DNA of 64,000 bases from Duganella sacchari (GTDB lineage Bacteria > Pseudomonadota > Gammaproteobacteria > Burkholderiales > Burkholderiaceae_D). Numbering within the stretch: position 1 is the first letter of the stretch; every line of letters starts with the position of its first letter. Below, piece after piece: positions 17,830-25,379 of the stretch. The stretch is from contig NZ_FRCX01000007.1 of assembly GCF_900143065.1 (NCBI RefSeq), positions 272,349 to 336,348 on the forward strand, written 5' to 3'. A program made the position numbers and the translations under genes. The notes below the pieces were generated by a model, which worked only from the letters and a program-made list of their open reading frames with translations, ran no database searches and had not been told where the DNA came from.

Positions 17830-17859
17830 GGGAATAGCGACGCCGCGATGCGAGTTTTA
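17830..17859 (+). promoter_or_regulatory. Candidate ECF-dependent promoter of the phosphoesterase/cupredoxin operon
   Basis: GGGAATA (17830–17836) is followed after 17 bases by GTTTTA (17854–17859), 37 bases before the ATG. Shared element with the divergent promoter: GGGAATA-N17-GTYTT. Confidence 0.5.
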
Positions 17860-17896
17860 GTGGGTAGGTCTTACTACACCACGAGAGGAGCATAAC

Positions 17897-18778
17897 ATGA
17901 TGGATCGCAGAGATTTCCTGCGCCTCGGCGCACTGGGCGGCGGCGCCGTATTTTTGTCCGGGCTGTATGGCCCGGCGCAGGCCGATAGCAGCGTTGACGA
18001 TTTTTACTTCGTCCAGCTGTCCGATTCGCACTGGGGTTACAAGGGGCCGGCCAATCCGGAGGCGGACAGCACGTTGAGGCAGGCTGTGGAAGCGGTGAAC
18101 GCGTTGCCGCAACCACCGGAGTTCATTGTTTTCACGGGCGACCTGACCCATACCACGGATGATCCGGCCGAGCGGCGCAAGCGCATGGCGGAATTCAAAC
18201 GCATCGTCGGTGCGCTGAAAGTGACGCAGGTGCACTTCCTGCCGGGCGAACACGATGCGTCGCTGGATAAGGGCGAGGCCTATCAGGAACACTTCGGCCC
18301 GACCCATTACAGCTTTGACCACAAGGGTGTCCACTTCATCGCACTCGATAACGTCTCTGATCCCGGCGCACGTATCGGCGAGGCGCAACTGGCGTGGTTG
18401 AAGCAGGATCTGGCGCAGCAGCCTCAAAACGCACGCATAGTCGTGCTGACCCATCGTCCGTTGTTCGACCTGGCGCCAGCCTGGGACTGGGCTACGCGCG
18501 ACGGCCAGCAGGCGGTGGATCTATTGCTACCTTATCCGAACGTGACGGTGTTCTATGGGCATATCCACCAGGAGCATCACCACATGACGGGGCATATCGC
18601 CCATCACTCCGCCAAGTCGTTGATCTTCCCGCTGCCGGCGCCCGGTTCGCAGGAGCGGCGCACGCCGCTGCCGTGGGACCCGGCGGCGCCGGGCAAGGGC
18701 CTGGGTTTTCGTGAAATCGAGGCGGAGACGACGCCGGTCGCTTACCAGATCACTGAATTCGCAGCGAGGAAAGGATAA
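17897..18778 (+). CDS. Tat-exported metallophosphoesterase
   Basis: The N-terminus MMDRRDFLRLGALGGG is a twin-arginine signal, so the 293-residue protein should be exported folded with its metals. The calcineurin-like phosphoesterase motifs are in order: DSH (Asp43, His45), GDLTHT, GEHD in place of the common GNHD, THRPL and GHIHQEHH. It probably hydrolyses phosphomonoesters or diesters in the periplasm; the natural substrate is unknown. A GAGAGGAG ribosome-binding site precedes 17897. It is followed after three bases by the cupredoxin gene and lies divergent from the ECF/anti-sigma pair. Confidence 0.9.
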   Translation: MMDRRDFLRLGALGGGAVFLSGLYGPAQADSSVDDFYFVQLSDSHWGYKGPANPEADSTLRQAVEAVNALPQPPEFIVFTGDLTHTTDDPAERRKRMAEFKRIVGALKVTQVHFLPGEHDASLDKGEAYQEHFGPTHYSFDHKGVHFIALDNVSDPGARIGEAQLAWLKQDLAQQPQNARIVVLTHRPLFDLAPAWDWATRDGQQAVDLLLPYPNVTVFYGHIHQEHHHMTGHIAHHSAKSLIFPLPAPGSQERRTPLPWDPAAPGKGLGFREIEAETTPVAYQITEFAARKG

Positions 18779-18781
18779 GAC

Positions 18782-19132
18782 ATGGCTTCCTATAAACGCA
18801 GGCTGCTGCTGGCCGCGCCGCTCGCCTTGGTGGTGCTGGCGCATGCCAAAACCCGTGAACGGGTGATCCGGATCGAAGCGCGCAAGTTCCGCTTTTCTCC
18901 GAATGTGATCGAGGTGAAGAAGGGTGAGGAGGTGGTGCTGGAGTTGACGGCGGTGGATTTCCCGCACGGTTTCAGCCTGCCGGATTTCAAGGTGCGCGCG
19001 GACCTCATCATGGACAAGCCGGTGCGCGTCAAACTAAAACCCGAACAGGCGGGCCAGTTCGGGTTTTTATGCGATAACTTCTGCGGCAGCGGCCATGAGG
19101 AAATGGCCGGTACGCTGATCGTCAAAGGCTGA
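18782..19132 (+). CDS. Secreted CuA-type cupredoxin (cytochrome oxidase subunit II-like)
   Basis: The product is 116 residues with an N-terminal signal and a single cupredoxin domain. The ligand set matches a CuA site by spacing: His62 (FPHGF), Cys97 and Cys101 in LCDNFCGSG, His105 and Met108 in HEEM. The glutamate that provides a backbone ligand in oxidase subunit II is Asn99 here. It has none of the membrane helices of a true subunit II, so it is probably a free or lipid-less copper/electron carrier or a copper chaperone. It is the second gene of the putative ECF target operon and its stop abuts the convergent malic-enzyme stop. Confidence 0.88.
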   Translation: MASYKRRLLLAAPLALVVLAHAKTRERVIRIEARKFRFSPNVIEVKKGEEVVLELTAVDFPHGFSLPDFKVRADLIMDKPVRVKLKPEQAGQFGFLCDNFCGSGHEEMAGTLIVKG

Positions 19133-20365
19133 TTACAGCAGCGATTCCGCCAAGTCGGTCAGGTCGGCAGCGTATTCGGCTTCCACCAGCTGCTTGCGGG
19201 CGACGCCGCTGCGGTAGGCTGCAGTGGCGATCTTGGGCGTCACGCCGCTCAGCAGACGTGGGTCCAGAAGGCCCGGCACGATGTAGTCCTTGCTGAAGCG
19301 GGCATCGCTGCGCGCCATGTCGGCCAGGGCAACCACGCAGGCGCGTTTCATTTCCTGGTTGATGGTGGTCGCACCCGAATCCAGCGCTGCGCGGAACAGG
19401 TAAGGGAAGCACAGCGCGTTGTTGATCTGGTTAGGATAGTCCGAGCGGCCCGTCGCGATGATGGCGTCTGGCGCGACTTCGCGTACCAGTTCCGGACGCA
19501 GTTCAGGCTCCGGATTCGCCAGCGTGAATACGATCGGATGCGCCTTCATGCGCTGGATATCCATTTGCGACAGTACGCCTGGGCCGGAGACGCCCAGGAA
19601 GACATCGGCGCCGTCCATCACTTCCGACAGCGTGGTGGCGCTGGTGTCCTGCGCCCATGCGGCTTTTTCGCCGTCCAGGTTGCGCACGGTGGACAGCACG
19701 CCCTTGCTGTCGCAGACGTAGATGTTGTTGCGTTGTGCGCCCAGATCCACCAGCAGTTCCAGGCAGGCGATGGCTGCCGCGCCGGCGCCGGAGCAGACGA
19801 TCTTGACGGTGGCGATATCGCGGCCGGTCATCTCGATCGCGTTCAGCATGCCCGCGCCCACCACGATGGCGGTGCCGTGCTGGTCGTCGTGGAAGACCGG
19901 AATCGACAGGCGCTCGCGCAGCTGGCGTTCAATGTAGAAGCACTCGGGCGCCTTGATGTCTTCCAGGTTGATGCCGCCGAAAGTCGGGTGCAGCGCGGCG
20001 ATGATATCCACCAGCTTGTCCGGATCGCTCTCGTCGATTTCGATGTCAAACGCGTCGATGCCGGCGAATTTTTTGAACAGCACGACTTTACCTTCCATCA
20101 CCGGCTTGCCGGCCAGCGCGCCGATGTTGCCCAGGCCGAGCACCGCACTGCCGTTGGTGATGACGCCGACCAGATTGCCCTTGGCGGTGTATTCGTAAGC
20201 CTTGGCCGGATCGCGCTTGATTTCCACGCATGGCGCAGCGACGCCTGGCGAGTAGGCCAGCGCCAGGTCTTCCTGCGTGCTCACGCTCTTGGTGATTTCA
20301 ATGGCGATCTTGCCGGCACTGCCAGCGCGGTGATAGGCAAGGGCTTTTTGTTCAATGGTGGTCAT
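19133..20365 (-). CDS. maeB: Malic enzyme (NADP-dependent type, short form)
   Basis: This 410-residue enzyme decarboxylates malate to pyruvate with NAD(P) reduction. Family motifs include SPGVAAPCVEI, TNGSAVLGLGNIG, FGGINLEDI, VFHDDQHGTAIV and the dinucleotide-binding CSGAGAAAIACLELL. It ends after the malic domain and lacks the C-terminal phosphotransacetylase-like domain that makes many proteobacterial MaeB proteins about 760 residues long, so the symbol is tentative. Start at 20365 is supported by GGAAC; the upstream extension is not family-like. Confidence 0.93.
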   Translation of the reverse strand: MTTIEQKALAYHRAGSAGKIAIEITKSVSTQEDLALAYSPGVAAPCVEIKRDPAKAYEYTAKGNLVGVITNGSAVLGLGNIGALAGKPVMEGKVVLFKKFAGIDAFDIEIDESDPDKLVDIIAALHPTFGGINLEDIKAPECFYIERQLRERLSIPVFHDDQHGTAIVVGAGMLNAIEMTGRDIATVKIVCSGAGAAAIACLELLVDLGAQRNNIYVCDSKGVLSTVRNLDGEKAAWAQDTSATTLSEVMDGADVFLGVSGPGVLSQMDIQRMKAHPIVFTLANPEPELRPELVREVAPDAIIATGRSDYPNQINNALCFPYLFRAALDSGATTINQEMKRACVVALADMARSDARFSKDYIVPGLLDPRLLSGVTPKIATAAYRSGVARKQLVEAEYAADLTDLAESLL

Positions 20366-20445
20366 ATTCTGTTCCTTACAAATGCGAAAAACGCCTGCAC
20401 GGCGAAAAAGCCGATGCAGGCGCAAACTGCCGGGGATTCAGTGGA

Positions 20446-21741
20446 TCATGGATACAGGCCACGTACTTCGCGCGCTTGCAGCACGCGGGTGCAGGCGAGG
20501 ATGAAGGTGGCGGTACGCAGCGTGACTTTCTTTTCCTGTGCAACGGTCCATACGGCGTTGAACGCATCCTGCATGATGCGAGTTAAGCGGGCATTAATTT
20601 CCTCTTCGGTCCAGAAGAAGCTGGAGAAGTCCTGTACCCATTCGAAGTAGGACACAGTCACGCCGCCGGCGTTGGCGAGCACGTCCGGGCAGATCAGCAC
20701 GTCCTTGTCGGTCAGGATGTCGTCCGCTTCCGGCGTGGTCGGGCCGTTGGCGCCTTCCAGGATGATCTTGGTGCGGATACGCGGCGCGTTGGCGGCGGTA
20801 ATCTGCTGTTCCAGTGCGGCCGGGATCAGGATGTCGGATTCGATATCCCAGAATGCATCGCGGTCCAGGAAGGCTTCTGCGCCCGGGAAGCCGGCGACGC
20901 CGCCGGTTTCACCAACGTGCTTGTGCAGCTGGGCGACATTCAGACCGCCTTGATGCACCACGGTGCCGGTGTGATCCTGCACGGCGATGACTTTGGAGCC
21001 GGCTTCTGCGAACATGGTTGCTGCCACGCCGCCGACGTTGCCGAAACCTTGAACTGCCACACGGGCGCCAGCAATCGCTACACCGCGCTTGGCGGCAGCT
21101 TCGCGGCCGACCACGAACACGCCGCGGCCGGTCGCTTCACGGCGGCCCAGCGAGCCACCCAGCGAAATTGGTTTGCCGGTTACGACGCCGGTCGACAGGT
21201 TACCTTCGATCATGGCGTAGGAGTCCATCATCCAGGCCATGACCTGTTCGTTGGTGTTGACGTCCGGTGCAGGGATGTCTTTGTTTGGGCCGATGATCAG
21301 GCTGATTTCGCTGGTGTAGCGGCGGGTCAGGCGCTGCAGTTCACCACGCGACAGGGTTTTAGGATCGACACGGATACCGCCCTTGGCGCCACCGTATGGC
21401 ACGTTCACTGCGGCGTTCTTCACGGTCATCCAGGCCGACAGGGCCATCACTTCCGACAGGGTCACGTCCTGGTGGAAGCGCACGCCGCCTTTGCCTGGAC
21501 CACGCGACATATTGTGCTGTACGCGATAGCCTTCGTGGTGGGCGATGGTGCCGTCATCGCGCTCGATCGGCACGTCAACGGTCAGGATGCGCTTAGGGCG
21601 CTTGAGGGTTTCGACCCAGCGCGACAGGCTACCGAGGTGCGGGGTAACGCGGTCGATTTGCTGCAGGTAGACACCCCATGGGCCGAGGTCTTCGGCGTTG
21701 AGGTAGGAAGGCAGTGCGTGTTGTGCTGGTACGGTGGTCAT
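20446..21741 (-). CDS. gdhA: Glutamate dehydrogenase (Glu/Leu/Phe/Val dehydrogenase family)
   Basis: The 431-residue enzyme interconverts glutamate and 2-oxoglutarate plus ammonium. It shows the substrate region GPGKGGVRFHQDVTL, the catalytic lysine segment NVPYGGAKGG, and the NAD(P) fold VAVQGFGNVGGVAA. Length fits the 50-kDa hexameric class. A 19-base palindrome at 21852–21870 sits about 64 bases upstream of the predicted start of transcription, where a LysR activator would bind; the next gene upstream encodes a LysR regulator. Malic enzyme follows after 80 bases. Confidence 0.94.
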   Translation of the reverse strand: MTTVPAQHALPSYLNAEDLGPWGVYLQQIDRVTPHLGSLSRWVETLKRPKRILTVDVPIERDDGTIAHHEGYRVQHNMSRGPGKGGVRFHQDVTLSEVMALSAWMTVKNAAVNVPYGGAKGGIRVDPKTLSRGELQRLTRRYTSEISLIIGPNKDIPAPDVNTNEQVMAWMMDSYAMIEGNLSTGVVTGKPISLGGSLGRREATGRGVFVVGREAAAKRGVAIAGARVAVQGFGNVGGVAATMFAEAGSKVIAVQDHTGTVVHQGGLNVAQLHKHVGETGGVAGFPGAEAFLDRDAFWDIESDILIPAALEQQITAANAPRIRTKIILEGANGPTTPEADDILTDKDVLICPDVLANAGGVTVSYFEWVQDFSSFFWTEEEINARLTRIMQDAFNAVWTVAQEKKVTLRTATFILACTRVLQAREVRGLYP

Positions 21742-21802
21742 GCTCAAGGCTCCCAAAAATTCGTGGCTGAGCGCCGCTTATGGCGGTGCTCAAGTGGGAC
21801 GA

Positions 21803-21870
21803 ATCATAGGCTGGGAGTTTCAGGAGCGGCCAATGCTGTATGCGCATTCGGCTATGCAAAAAATGCATAG
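21803..21870 (-). promoter_or_regulatory. Glutamate dehydrogenase promoter region with LysR-type palindrome
   Basis: On the minus strand a TATGAT box (21808–21803) suggests transcription starting near 21797. The perfect inverted repeat CTATGCA-N5-TGCATAG (21852–21870) is centred about 64 bases upstream of that point. The -35 match is weak, as expected for an activated promoter. Confidence 0.5.
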
Positions 21871-21917
21871 TTAGGTAAGTGGTATGCGAGAGGTCCGTTC
21901 TCTTGTCTGAAACCGAG

Positions 21918-22877
21918 CTACCGCTCGGAAACCGGCACGCGCCGTTTGCGGCCGCCGTTCTGCTGCTGTTCGAGGAATTCCCACAGCCGGTCGACGATGG
22001 GTTTGCCGCGCCGGTGCGGCGAGGGCCGCTCGCGGTACAGGCGGATTTCCATTTCGATTTCCCAGTCCGAAGTATCGCCATCGGCGCGCGCCAGCTGCTT
22101 TTGCTTGAGTTCACGCGTGACGGCGGATTCGGGCAGGAAGGCGATGCCGCGGCCTTCGAGCGCCATCATCTTGAGGCCTTCGGCCATGTCGGTTTCGTAA
22201 TGCGGCTCAAGGTGCAGCGGGGTCCGGGTGTCGCTCAGGATCAGTTCCACCATGCGGCCCAGGTAGGCGTTATTTGTGTAGGATAAGAACGGCAGCGGTG
22301 CGCGCTTGGTGCCGGGCAGCGTGAATTCGGGCACCTTGTTTTTATCGCAGCGCGCGTAGGCGCGCAGGGATTCGTGGCCCAGCACCAGCATGTCGTAGCG
22401 GCCCGGGTCCAGCTGCACCGGCTGGCGCGGATGGTGATAGCACAGCAGCAGGTCGCAGCCGCCTTCGACCAGCTGCAGCACGGCGTCGTGGACGTTGAGC
22501 GCCATCAGGCGGCTGCGGATGGGCGCGAAGTCTTCTTCCAGTTTGGTCAGCCACTTCGGCACAAAGGTCAGCGACAGCGTGTGCGGCACGGCCAGGTCGA
22601 TGCTGGTCTGCGCGGCGGCGCGTTTGGAACGCAGCATTTCACGCGCGCCGTTGATCTTCGATAGCATCTCCAGCGCCTGTTCGTAGAACACGATGCCGGC
22701 CGGCGTCAGACGTGTCGGGTAGGAGGTGCGGTCGATCAGGTCCGTACCGAGCCAGTTTTCCAGCGACTGGATGCGGCGCGAAAAAGCGGGCTGCGTCACG
22801 TGGCGCAGCGCCGCCGAGCGGCTGAAGTTATTGGTCTCCACCAGCGAGATGAAGTCTTCCAGCCATTTGGTTTCCAT
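21918..22877 (-). CDS. LysR-family transcriptional regulator, HypT (YjiE)-like
   Basis: The 319-residue protein has an N-terminal winged helix (ETKWLEDFISLVETNNFSRS, then HVTQPAFSRRIQSLENWLG) and a substrate-binding effector domain. The ETKWLxDF start and TQPAFSRRI recognition helix resemble E. coli HypT, a hypochlorite-responsive LysR. The effector here is unknown. It is last in a marR–MFS–lysR row (10 bases after the MFS gene) and is followed by the glutamate dehydrogenase gene, whose upstream palindrome it may bind. Confidence 0.9.
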   Translation of the reverse strand: METKWLEDFISLVETNNFSRSAALRHVTQPAFSRRIQSLENWLGTDLIDRTSYPTRLTPAGIVFYEQALEMLSKINGAREMLRSKRAAAQTSIDLAVPHTLSLTFVPKWLTKLEEDFAPIRSRLMALNVHDAVLQLVEGGCDLLLCYHHPRQPVQLDPGRYDMLVLGHESLRAYARCDKNKVPEFTLPGTKRAPLPFLSYTNNAYLGRMVELILSDTRTPLHLEPHYETDMAEGLKMMALEGRGIAFLPESAVTRELKQKQLARADGDTSDWEIEMEIRLYRERPSPHRRGKPIVDRLWEFLEQQQNGGRKRRVPVSER

Positions 22878-22887
22878 GCAAAGTCCT

Positions 22888-24216
22888 TTAGGGTGTCGTC
22901 GATGCGATGCTGCGCATGGGCGTGAACAGATACGCGCCTGCTGCAAACACGATCAGTATGATGCCACCACCGAGGAACATTTGCGACAGCGAGACGAAAG
23001 TCAGCAGCCATCCGGTGCTGGCGGCCGACAACGGCGCCAGTCCCATGAAGATGAACATGAAGATGCTCATGGCGCGGCCCATCATCTGCGGCGGCACGCG
23101 GCGCTGTATCCACGTGAAGACGTTGATCTGCATGAAGCCTGCCAGTGCGCCCAGCGACAGCATCAGCAGCGATGCCTGCCACACCGCGTGCACGGCGCCC
23201 AGCGGCGCAAGCAGCAGGCCGGCCAGCGCATCGATCAGCAGGATGGTGGCGCCAAAACTGGCGAAGCGCAGACGTGAACCGAATTTCGCTGCGACGGCCA
23301 TGCCCAGCAGCGTACCCGCACCGTGGGCGCCCATGATGATGCCCAGCGTGGAACCGCCATGCAGATCGCTGGCCAGCACGGGAATCGCCACCTGCATGGC
23401 ACCGCCGATGAACAGCGACACCGTACCCCAGTAGATAAAGCACATCCGCAGCGGTATGTCGTCCCACACCATGCGCAGGCCGGCGCCGACGGAGCGCAGC
23501 ACGGATTGCGGCGCGTGCGCGGCGGCCTGAGTGCGCAGCACCACCTTGGACAGGGTCCAGGCCGAGACCACGAAGCTGAGGCAGTCGAAGCCGAACGCCA
23601 GCGCCAGGCCGCGCGCGTCGCTGACGGCGCCGTTGCCGTTGCCGGCGAGGGCCAGCAGGCCCGCTGCAATCAGGGGGCCAACCAGCATCGAGACCTGGCG
23701 CATCCCCAGCATGACGCCATTGGCCGCCTGCAGATGTTCCGGCGCGATCGCCAGCGGCATCACGGAGGTAGCGGACGGCATGCCAAACGCCTGCGCCAGG
23801 CCCAGGCCCAGCGCCAGCGCATATATCAGATTCAGCGTCAGCTGCGGCGTCAGGGCGACGGTCAGCGACAGGTCTTCACTGAGTGCCACGGTGGGCGCCG
23901 CGTGCGTGTTCAGCACCAGCAGCGTGAGCAAGGCCAGTAGCACGGCATTGGCGTACTTGCTCAGCATGAGCACGCGCTTGGGCGAATAGCGGTCCACCAG
24001 CGCACCGCCGATCAGGATGAAGATGGCGCGCGGAATACTCATGAGCGCAATCACCAGGCCCAGCGCCAGCGTGTCGCCGGTCAGCTTGAGCACCAGCCAG
24101 GGCAGGGCGATCATGGTCAGCTGGTCGCCCAGCACGGAGATGGCGCCGCCGCGCATGAGCCATTTGAAGTTGGGGTCGCGCTTTAACGCCGCGCGCTGCG
24201 TTTGGGGATCGGCCAT
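22888..24216 (-). CDS. MFS transporter
   Basis: The 442-residue protein has about twelve hydrophobic segments and the MFS loop 2–3 motif GGALVDRYSPKRVL. The overall pattern (GDQLTMIALPWLVLKLTGD) is that of the MFS_3/EntS-like drug and siderophore exporters. It is 12 bases downstream of marR, so it is likely a MarR-controlled efflux pump. Substrate unknown. Confidence 0.9.
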   Translation of the reverse strand: MADPQTQRAALKRDPNFKWLMRGGAISVLGDQLTMIALPWLVLKLTGDTLALGLVIALMSIPRAIFILIGGALVDRYSPKRVLMLSKYANAVLLALLTLLVLNTHAAPTVALSEDLSLTVALTPQLTLNLIYALALGLGLAQAFGMPSATSVMPLAIAPEHLQAANGVMLGMRQVSMLVGPLIAAGLLALAGNGNGAVSDARGLALAFGFDCLSFVVSAWTLSKVVLRTQAAAHAPQSVLRSVGAGLRMVWDDIPLRMCFIYWGTVSLFIGGAMQVAIPVLASDLHGGSTLGIIMGAHGAGTLLGMAVAAKFGSRLRFASFGATILLIDALAGLLLAPLGAVHAVWQASLLMLSLGALAGFMQINVFTWIQRRVPPQMMGRAMSIFMFIFMGLAPLSAASTGWLLTFVSLSQMFLGGGIILIVFAAGAYLFTPMRSIASTTP

Positions 24217-24228
24217 GTGGCCCTCGCT

Positions 24229-24681
24229 TTAAGAGTTGGAAGCGTTCATGCCGGCGATCAGCGCCAGCGCGTTGCTCAGGTCATCGAACTGCGCGGCCGG
24301 GCAGCTGCGCAGCAGTTCCTTGCTGATTTGCTCGGCCACGGTGGTGGCGTTGTTGAGCAGTTCGCGGCCGGTGCCGGTGATGGCGGCATACGCCACGCGG
24401 GCATCGCGCGGATCTTGCTGGCGTTCGACCAGGCCGATTTTTTCCAGCGGCAGCAGGGTGCGGGTGACACCCGACGCGGTCAGGCCCTGGCGCTCGGCCA
24501 GGTCGACGCGGCGCAGGCGGCCGCCGGGCGAACGGTTCAGGTAATGCAGCAGCATGAAGTCGCTGAAACTGATGCCGTGATAGCCGCCCAGTACCTGGTC
24601 CAGGCGGCGTACCAGTGTCGCTTGCGCGCGCGCCAGGCGCAGGGTGAATTCCAGGCTGGCGCTGATGGGAGTGGTGTCCAT
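24229..24681 (-). CDS. MarR-family transcriptional regulator
   Basis: The 150-residue protein has the winged-helix core of MarR proteins: ISFSDFMLLHYLNRSPGG, RRVDLAERQGLTASGVTRTL as recognition helix and VERQQDPRDARVAYAAIT as the wing. It heads the marR–MFS–lysR operon. A 44-base nested palindrome covers its own promoter just upstream, the expected arrangement for autorepression and ligand-triggered induction of the pump. Confidence 0.93.
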   Translation of the reverse strand: MDTTPISASLEFTLRLARAQATLVRRLDQVLGGYHGISFSDFMLLHYLNRSPGGRLRRVDLAERQGLTASGVTRTLLPLEKIGLVERQQDPRDARVAYAAITGTGRELLNNATTVAEQISKELLRSCPAAQFDDLSNALALIAGMNASNS

Positions 24682-24700
24682 GACGTGTCCTTAGTTGATG

Positions 24701-24744
24701 AATGCTTGAATAATACTTGAGTGTACAAGTATTGTGCAAGCATT
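24701..24744. promoter_or_regulatory. 44-base nested palindrome, probable MarR operator over the marR promoter
   Basis: The outer arms AATGCTTG/CAAGCATT and inner arms AATACTTG/CAAGTATT are perfect and concentric; 17 of 22 positions pair across the centre. On the minus strand the same bases contain TTGCAC-N18-TATTAT, so a bound regulator would block the marR promoter. It also lies close upstream of the divergent DUF3297 promoter. Confidence 0.7.
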
Positions 24745-24769
24745 ATCGACTGGTCCGTACAGGGCAAAC

Positions 24770-24784
24770 TGCTATAATTGCGGG
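24770..24784 (+). promoter_or_regulatory. Perfect extended -10 promoter, leaderless start of the DUF3297 gene
   Basis: TGCTATAAT (24770–24778) is a consensus extended -10. Six bases separate it from the ATG at 24785, placing the start of transcription on the start codon. Confidence 0.6.
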
Positions 24785-25033
24785 ATGAACGATACTACTC
24801 AACTCCCAGCATTGCCGGATCGTCTGTCGATTGATCCGCGCAGCAAATTCCACGTGGCCGCCGTGTTTGAACACGATATCGGCATCAAGTTCAACGGCAA
24901 CGAGCGCAACGATGTCGATGAATACTGCATCAGCGAAGGCTGGATCAAGGTTCCTGCCGGTAAGGCGCTGGACCGCAAGGGCAACCCGATGCTGATTAAA
25001 CTGAAAGGCACTGTCGAAGCGTTTTACCGCTAA
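24785..25033 (+). CDS. DUF3297 family protein
   Basis: The 82-residue protein matches DUF3297 along its length: LPDRLSIDPRSKFH, GIKFNGNERNDVDEYCISEG, WIKVPAGKALDRKGNP and LKLKGTVEAFYR. Function unknown; family members are small cytoplasmic glutathione-peroxidase-neighbour proteins in many proteobacteria. The start at 24785 is set by the family N-terminus and by the extended -10 box immediately upstream. A bidirectional terminator follows. Confidence 0.9.
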   Translation: MNDTTQLPALPDRLSIDPRSKFHVAAVFEHDIGIKFNGNERNDVDEYCISEGWIKVPAGKALDRKGNPMLIKLKGTVEAFYR

Positions 25034-25050
25034 GGTTCACGCTACTTCAG

Positions 25051-25112
25051 AAAAAAGGCCATGTGGCTATGCGGCGGTGTCGACCGTCGCATGGCACACA
25101 TGGCCTTTTTTT
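25051..25112. terminator. Bidirectional intrinsic terminator between convergent genes
   Basis: AAAAAAGGCCATGTG (25051–25065) pairs with CACATGGCCTTTTTTT (25097–25112), and ATGCG/CGCAT extend the stem inside. The A-run and T-run give a U-tract on either strand, serving both DUF3297 and the convergent small gene. Confidence 0.85.
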
Positions 25113-25300
25113 CATTTGTTGGCGTCGCCGCGTAGCTTGTCCAGCATTTCCAGCGTGGATGGCGCGAGATTCATGATCCCATGGTAGGCGCAATACTCGC
25201 AAAATGCTTCTTCCGGTGTCATCGCTGCGATACTGTTGTCGGAGTGGCCACGGCGGCGCAGAGCGCGCAGACAGGCAGCATCCATATTTCTGGAATTCAT
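25112..25300 (-). CDS. Small hypothetical protein
   Basis: ATG 25300 with a good AAAAGGGAGAAG ribosome-binding site gives 62 residues containing MTPEEAFCEYCAYHGI and STLEMLDKLRGD. It looks soluble and helical with three Cys in the middle. I have no family name, although similar short proteins with a PEEAFxEYCxxHGI core seem to occur in Oxalobacteraceae. The longer upstream open frame is not supported by a start signal. Confidence 0.65.
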   Translation of the reverse strand: MNSRNMDAACLRALRRRGHSDNSIAAMTPEEAFCEYCAYHGIMNLAPSTLEMLDKLRGDANK

Positions 25301-25335
25301 GCACTTCTCCCTTTTGAATCTGATAAGGTTGGTGG

Positions 25336-25365
25336 TTGGGTACAACTTACTGCAAATATTATAAT
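25336..25365 (+). promoter_or_regulatory. Sigma-70 promoter of the solute-binding protein gene
   Basis: TTGGGT (25336–25341), an 18-base spacer and a perfect TATAAT (25360–25365) precede the ATG at 25380 by 14 bases. Confidence 0.5.
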
Positions 25366-25379
25366 TCGAAAATAATGCC

